Of a stretch of DNA of 8,357 nt, positions 5,538 to 8,357 are shown piece after piece; the first letter of the stretch is position 1, and each line of letters opens with the position of its first letter. The DNA comes from Porticoccaceae bacterium (GTDB lineage Bacteria; Pseudomonadota; Gammaproteobacteria; Pseudomonadales; Porticoccaceae), in NCBI GenBank assembly GCA_019090225.1, contig JAHRWI010000218.1, positions 1 to 8,357 on the forward strand. The letters are read 5' to 3'. The notes beneath the pieces were generated by a model. That model was not told where the DNA came from. It worked only from the letters and a program-made list of their open reading frames with translations, and made no database searches. Position numbers and translations under genes: made by a program.

Positions 5538-7127
5538 ATGAATCGATTTGCAGCAATACACGGCGAAGAGGCAGTGACACCACAATTGGCGGGGGGCTGG
5601 AGTCTGACCCAGGTGACACCTCCAAGCGCCTTATTTGGCGCCAACGGCATGCAGTTTGGCACCGATGGCAGACTCTATGTGGCCCAGGCCATGGGCAGTC
5701 AGGTGACGGCAATTGACACAGTGACCGGTGAGCACGAAGTGATTGCTCCCAATGGTGGGCCGATCACTGGCCCCGACGATGTGGCTTTTGATTCCCAGGG
5801 CAATATGTATTCCACCGAGGTGATGAGTGAGCAGGTGAGCATGCGTAAACCCAACGGTGAGGTCACTATTGTCTCGGATGGTCTGCCCTCGGCCAATGGC
5901 GTTACGGTATTCAACGATCGCCTGTTTATTGACGAGCATCGTCCGGGCGGTGGTCTGTTTGAACTTTATCCTCATGACGATCGGCCACCGCGTCAGATCG
6001 CCGCTAATTTGTCTGGCCCCAATGCCCTGGCTGGCGGCCCCGATGGTAAGTTGTATTTTCCGCTGGTGCCTGAAGGGGAAATCTGGCGCGCCGATCCCGA
6101 AACTGGCGAGCTAGAAAAAGTCACCGAGGGCTTGTTTCATCCTACCGCTGCGAAATTTAATCCTGCTGGAGAATTAGTGTCACCCCAGGCGGGCAATGGT
6201 GAAGTCGTTAAGATTGACACGGAAACAGGTGCCCAGACAGTGATCGCCAGAGTCAGGCCGGGCATTGATAACTTGGCCTTTGATGCTGCCGGCAAGCTGT
6301 ATCTCAGCCACTTTGTCGATGGCGGCGTTGCCGAAGTCAGTGTGGACGGCAATAGCACCGAGCGAGTGCTGGCCGAGCCAGGCTGGGTAGGCCCGTGGGG
6401 TATTGCCGCTGATCCATCCGGCACCTGTTTTATCGTCGATTGCCTGAGCCTGGCGAGACTCGATGCCTCTGGCAAGCGTGCTGCCGTGGGTAGTCCACTG
6501 GATAAATCTGCACCGCGTTTTGTGCGGGCGGTCGCAGCGGGCAATGCCGGGGAATTTTTAATGACCACAGCCCGTGGTGATGTCATCCGCTATCAGTTTG
6601 ACAGCGAAAAATCCCATATGATGGTGGCCAAACAGGGTCAGTTGAAGGGTTTATGTGCCGGTGAAAACGATACGGTCTATGTGGCAAAAGATGACGGTGT
6701 TGAAGGAGGGCAGGGCTCAGTATTTTCTGTCAATGATGCAGGGGATATGTCAACGCTGGTGGAGGGTTTGTCCGCACCTAAGGATGTCTGTGTCCACGGT
6801 GGTGTCTGTTACGTATCTGAAACCGGCGCTGGTCGTGTTGTCGCTGTTAATGATGGCGGCGCGGTCACGCCAATCCTTGAGAATCTGAAAGATCCACGGG
6901 GATTGGCTGTCATCGGTGATGAGCTTTTTGTCCTTGATCGTGCTGGGCGAACGCTATGGTCCGTTGACCTGGCTGGAGGTAATGCCGCCTCTCAAGTAGC
7001 TACCCAGCTACCGGTCGGCGCTGTTTGTCCACTTGATCTTGCCGGTGGGCTGTGTAGTGATGGCTCGGGGCATTTACTTATCGCGGCTGATGGTGAGGGC
7101 AGTATTTTACGAATCAGCCGTAGCTGA
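5538..7127 (+). CDS. SMP-30/gluconolactonase-like double beta-propeller protein
   Basis: A 529-residue protein made almost wholly of beta-propeller repeats. Each has a G-P-x-x-hydrophobic-A strand, a D-x-x-G-x-L-Y/F turn and a closing V-x-x-hydrophobic-D strand. About twelve can be placed, near residues 36, 77, 118, 159, 199, 241, 284, 327, 367, 413, 452 and 497. Clear examples are GPDDVAFDSQGNMY (78-91), GPNALAGGPDGKLYF (160-174) and IDNLAFDAAGKLYL (243-256). SMP-30/gluconolactonase proteins usually have six blades in about 300 residues, so this looks like two propellers in tandem. Such proteins are often metal-dependent lactonases, but NHL-type binding propellers look alike and the metal ligands were not assigned. 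No signal peptide is seen. The ATG at 5538 has GGAG at 5527-5530; an upstream TTG at 5463 lies in the preceding terminator and is rejected. No clear promoter was found in 5465-5537. Confidence 0.82.
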   Translation: MNRFAAIHGEEAVTPQLAGGWSLTQVTPPSALFGANGMQFGTDGRLYVAQAMGSQVTAIDTVTGEHEVIAPNGGPITGPDDVAFDSQGNMYSTEVMSEQVSMRKPNGEVTIVSDGLPSANGVTVFNDRLFIDEHRPGGGLFELYPHDDRPPRQIAANLSGPNALAGGPDGKLYFPLVPEGEIWRADPETGELEKVTEGLFHPTAAKFNPAGELVSPQAGNGEVVKIDTETGAQTVIARVRPGIDNLAFDAAGKLYLSHFVDGGVAEVSVDGNSTERVLAEPGWVGPWGIAADPSGTCFIVDCLSLARLDASGKRAAVGSPLDKSAPRFVRAVAAGNAGEFLMTTARGDVIRYQFDSEKSHMMVAKQGQLKGLCAGENDTVYVAKDDGVEGGQGSVFSVNDAGDMSTLVEGLSAPKDVCVHGGVCYVSETGAGRVVAVNDGGAVTPILENLKDPRGLAVIGDELFVLDRAGRTLWSVDLAGGNAASQVATQLPVGAVCPLDLAGGLCSDGSGHLLIAADGEGSILRISRS

Positions 7128-7129
7128 AG

Positions 7130-7172
7130 AAGGGAAGCACATTACTCGGTCAGCAGGTAATCTCTTTCCCTT
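7130..7172. repeat. Imperfect hairpin just after the propeller gene
   Basis: AAGGGAA (7130-7136) pairs with TTCCCTT (7166-7172), and inside it ATTAC (7141-7145) pairs with GTAAT (7157-7161), with a four-by-four internal loop and an 11-base apical loop. It starts three bases after the stop at 7127. It could slow mRNA decay or aid termination, but no T tract follows. Between it and the next hairpin lie a 12-base direct repeat with one mismatch (AAGGAGCTAAAC at 7207-7218, AAGGAGCCAAAC at 7226-7237) and a small AACCGG/CCGGTT stem (7243-7257). No gene is seen there. Confidence 0.45.
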
Positions 7173-7262
7173 GTAAGCAGTTAGCTACGTAGTCCTGGCC
7201 ATTTATAAGGAGCTAAACCCTATCAAAGGAGCCAAACGGTTAAACCGGGGGCCGGTTAGTGC

Positions 7263-7300
7263 GTTGTGAACTCAGGATAAAATTAACCTGAGTTCACAAC
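7263..7300. terminator. Perfect 14-bp hairpin between convergent genes
   Basis: GTTGTGAACTCAGG (7263-7276) is the exact reverse complement of CCTGAGTTCACAAC (7287-7300), around the AT-rich loop ATAAAATTAA. It lies between the plus-strand propeller stop (7127) and the minus-strand DUF1329 stop (7361), where a bidirectional terminator is expected. Neither flank has a T tract, so it would be a non-canonical terminator or a 3'-end stabiliser. Confidence 0.45.
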
Positions 7301-7360
7301 AAGCACGGACTAGCAGTTGGTGATCCGATGGACGGACAGGTGAAGATTGCCGCTAAGGGC

Positions 7361-8357
7361 TCACCGTTTTGCTCGTCGTTTTAGAGTACCTGGCTGGAAG
7401 TAACTGGCATCTTCGCTGAAAGAAAAATCATTGACCGGATGTTGATTATCCAGGCCTTGGATAAAATAACGCTTGGTATCGAGTTTATAGAAGGCGTTCA
7501 GTGTGCTGGCAAGTACCGGCACTTCGTAGTAGTTGATCGTGTGAGATTCGGAAAAGCGATCTAGCTGGTCGCTATCGTCGAAATGCTCGGCAACTAAAAT
7601 TCGCCATGAGTCCTCGTCAATATAGTAGACCCGGCGATGGTGTGGATGATCAATACCCTCTTTGCGAGTGGCCTCAACTACCCACACGCGGTGCAATTCA
7701 TAGCGGCCCAGCTGTTGATTTATATGACCGGGCTTAACGACGTCGTCGGGCGTGATGGCGTCGCTATGAAGCTGGTAGGCGTTATAGGGAACATACATTT
7801 CTTTTTTACCGGACAACTTCCAGCTAAAGTTAGTTATCTTGCCGGAAAACATGCCATTTTGATCGATTAAATGTATGCCGTTGGAAGCTGCTGCGGGGGT
7901 GTTGCCATCTACCCCTGGCGCCCGCTTTACCCGACGTTTTTGCGGGGCGTAAGCCCAGGCTTTTCTATCCTGCTCAACACTGTTCAGATTGGTATGGAAG
8001 AGGATCATTACGCCAGCGGCTTTGCTGGGTGCTTTAACATAATTGAGACCCCTGGCCAGTATCCCGTCAAAGTTCTCGAGGGTGGCATCGGCGACCTGAC
8101 GAGGAAACATTATCTCCTGTAGCACGACTGAAAGCTGGTATTTACCTTTATCTGTCGGCGCAGCCGAGTTCACATATCGCTTAACGCCACCGCCTTTAAA
8201 ACTGACCAGAGAGTTCCAGATAGCTTGTTCGCCGTTTGCTGGTCGCGGAAAAGGAATGCCCTGAACAATACCCTCGATGCCAGCGCCGTCATCGACAATT
8301 CGGGCCTGCGGGCCGTGCTTTTGCGTATGCTCAAGAATACGCTGGGGGTGGGAGGCA
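7361..8357 (-). CDS. DUF1329-domain protein (5' end cut by window edge)
   Basis: The frame is open from the window edge to the TGA at 7363-7361, giving 331 visible C-terminal residues. A GTG at 8173 is not the start, because the frame continues upstream through conserved sequence including GIPFPRPANGEQAIWNSL, a DUF1329 hallmark. Other family features are MILFHTNLNSVEQDRKAW, ASNGIHLIDQNGMFSG, GRYELHRVWVVEATRKEG, HHRRVYYIDEDSW and the C-terminal YFIQGLDNQ region. Full proteins are about 450 residues with an N-terminal signal peptide, so that peptide is probably in the missing part. DUF1329 proteins are envelope proteins of unknown activity, often next to DUF1302 outer-membrane proteins and MMPL/RND transporters in bacteria that degrade hydrophobic compounds; such a gene may lie just right of 8357. 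The gene converges on the propeller gene. Confidence 0.88.
   Translation of the reverse strand, partial: ASHPQRILEHTQKHGPQARIVDDGAGIEGIVQGIPFPRPANGEQAIWNSLVSFKGGGVKRYVNSAAPTDKGKYQLSVVLQEIMFPRQVADATLENFDGILARGLNYVKAPSKAAGVMILFHTNLNSVEQDRKAWAYAPQKRRVKRAPGVDGNTPAAASNGIHLIDQNGMFSGKITNFSWKLSGKKEMYVPYNAYQLHSDAITPDDVVKPGHINQQLGRYELHRVWVVEATRKEGIDHPHHRRVYYIDEDSWRILVAEHFDDSDQLDRFSESHTINYYEVPVLASTLNAFYKLDTKRYFIQGLDNQHPVNDFSFSEDASYFQPGTLKRRAKR

Noticed and set aside
6137..6586. 149-codon minus-strand open frame inside the propeller gene
   Set aside because: The product is low-complexity and rich in A, P, S and T, as expected from the opposite strand of a repeat-rich gene; no start signal is seen.
7364..8173. 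DUF1329 gene starting at the GTG at 8173
   Set aside because: The frame stays open to the window edge, and the upstream part encodes conserved DUF1329 sequence, so the gene is truncated by the window.

Overview
The window looks like chromosomal accessory (catabolic) DNA from a Gram-negative bacterium, most likely a gammaproteobacterium. The reasons are family content (luciferase-like oxidoreductases, amidohydrolase-2 enzymes, an SMP-30-like propeller and a DUF1329 envelope protein), AGGA/GGAG-type ribosome binding sites and moderate GC. The genus cannot be told from the sequence. No rRNA, tRNA, CRISPR array, insertion sequence or phage gene is visible.

Layout. The left part (1-2608) is a minus-strand gene series read right to left: an LLM-class oxidoreductase (2608-1694), a second LLM-class oxidoreductase of another subfamily (1619-714), then an FRG-domain protein (683 to beyond base 1). 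The FRG gene is clearly more AT-rich than its neighbours. A three-copy 16-bp tandem repeat covers the stop codon of the first oxidoreductase. A divergent control region (2609-2877) holds several palindromes, one of which resembles an FNR/Anr box.

The centre (2878-5412) holds two tandem amidohydrolase genes. Their 372-residue proteins are about 85% identical with no gaps. They are separated by 297 bases containing a terminator and two adjoining hairpins, one a perfect 23-bp stem. The second gene ends in a textbook Rho-independent terminator. Next comes a 529-residue protein (5538-7127) with about twelve beta-propeller repeats, twice the usual SMP-30/gluconolactonase length. A 233-base convergent gap with hairpins follows, and the window ends in the C-terminal 331 residues of a minus-strand DUF1329 protein (7361-8357).

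Working together (inference): flavin-dependent oxygenases or oxidoreductases, TIM-barrel hydrolases/decarboxylases, a lactonase-like propeller and a DUF1329 envelope protein could form a pathway for taking up and opening a hydrophobic ring compound such as a terpenoid, steroid or aromatic. The sequence does not identify the substrate. The FRG gene is probably an unrelated passenger. The most distinctive items are the duplicated amidohydrolases with their hairpin-rich spacer, the double propeller, and the control region shared by the two arms.
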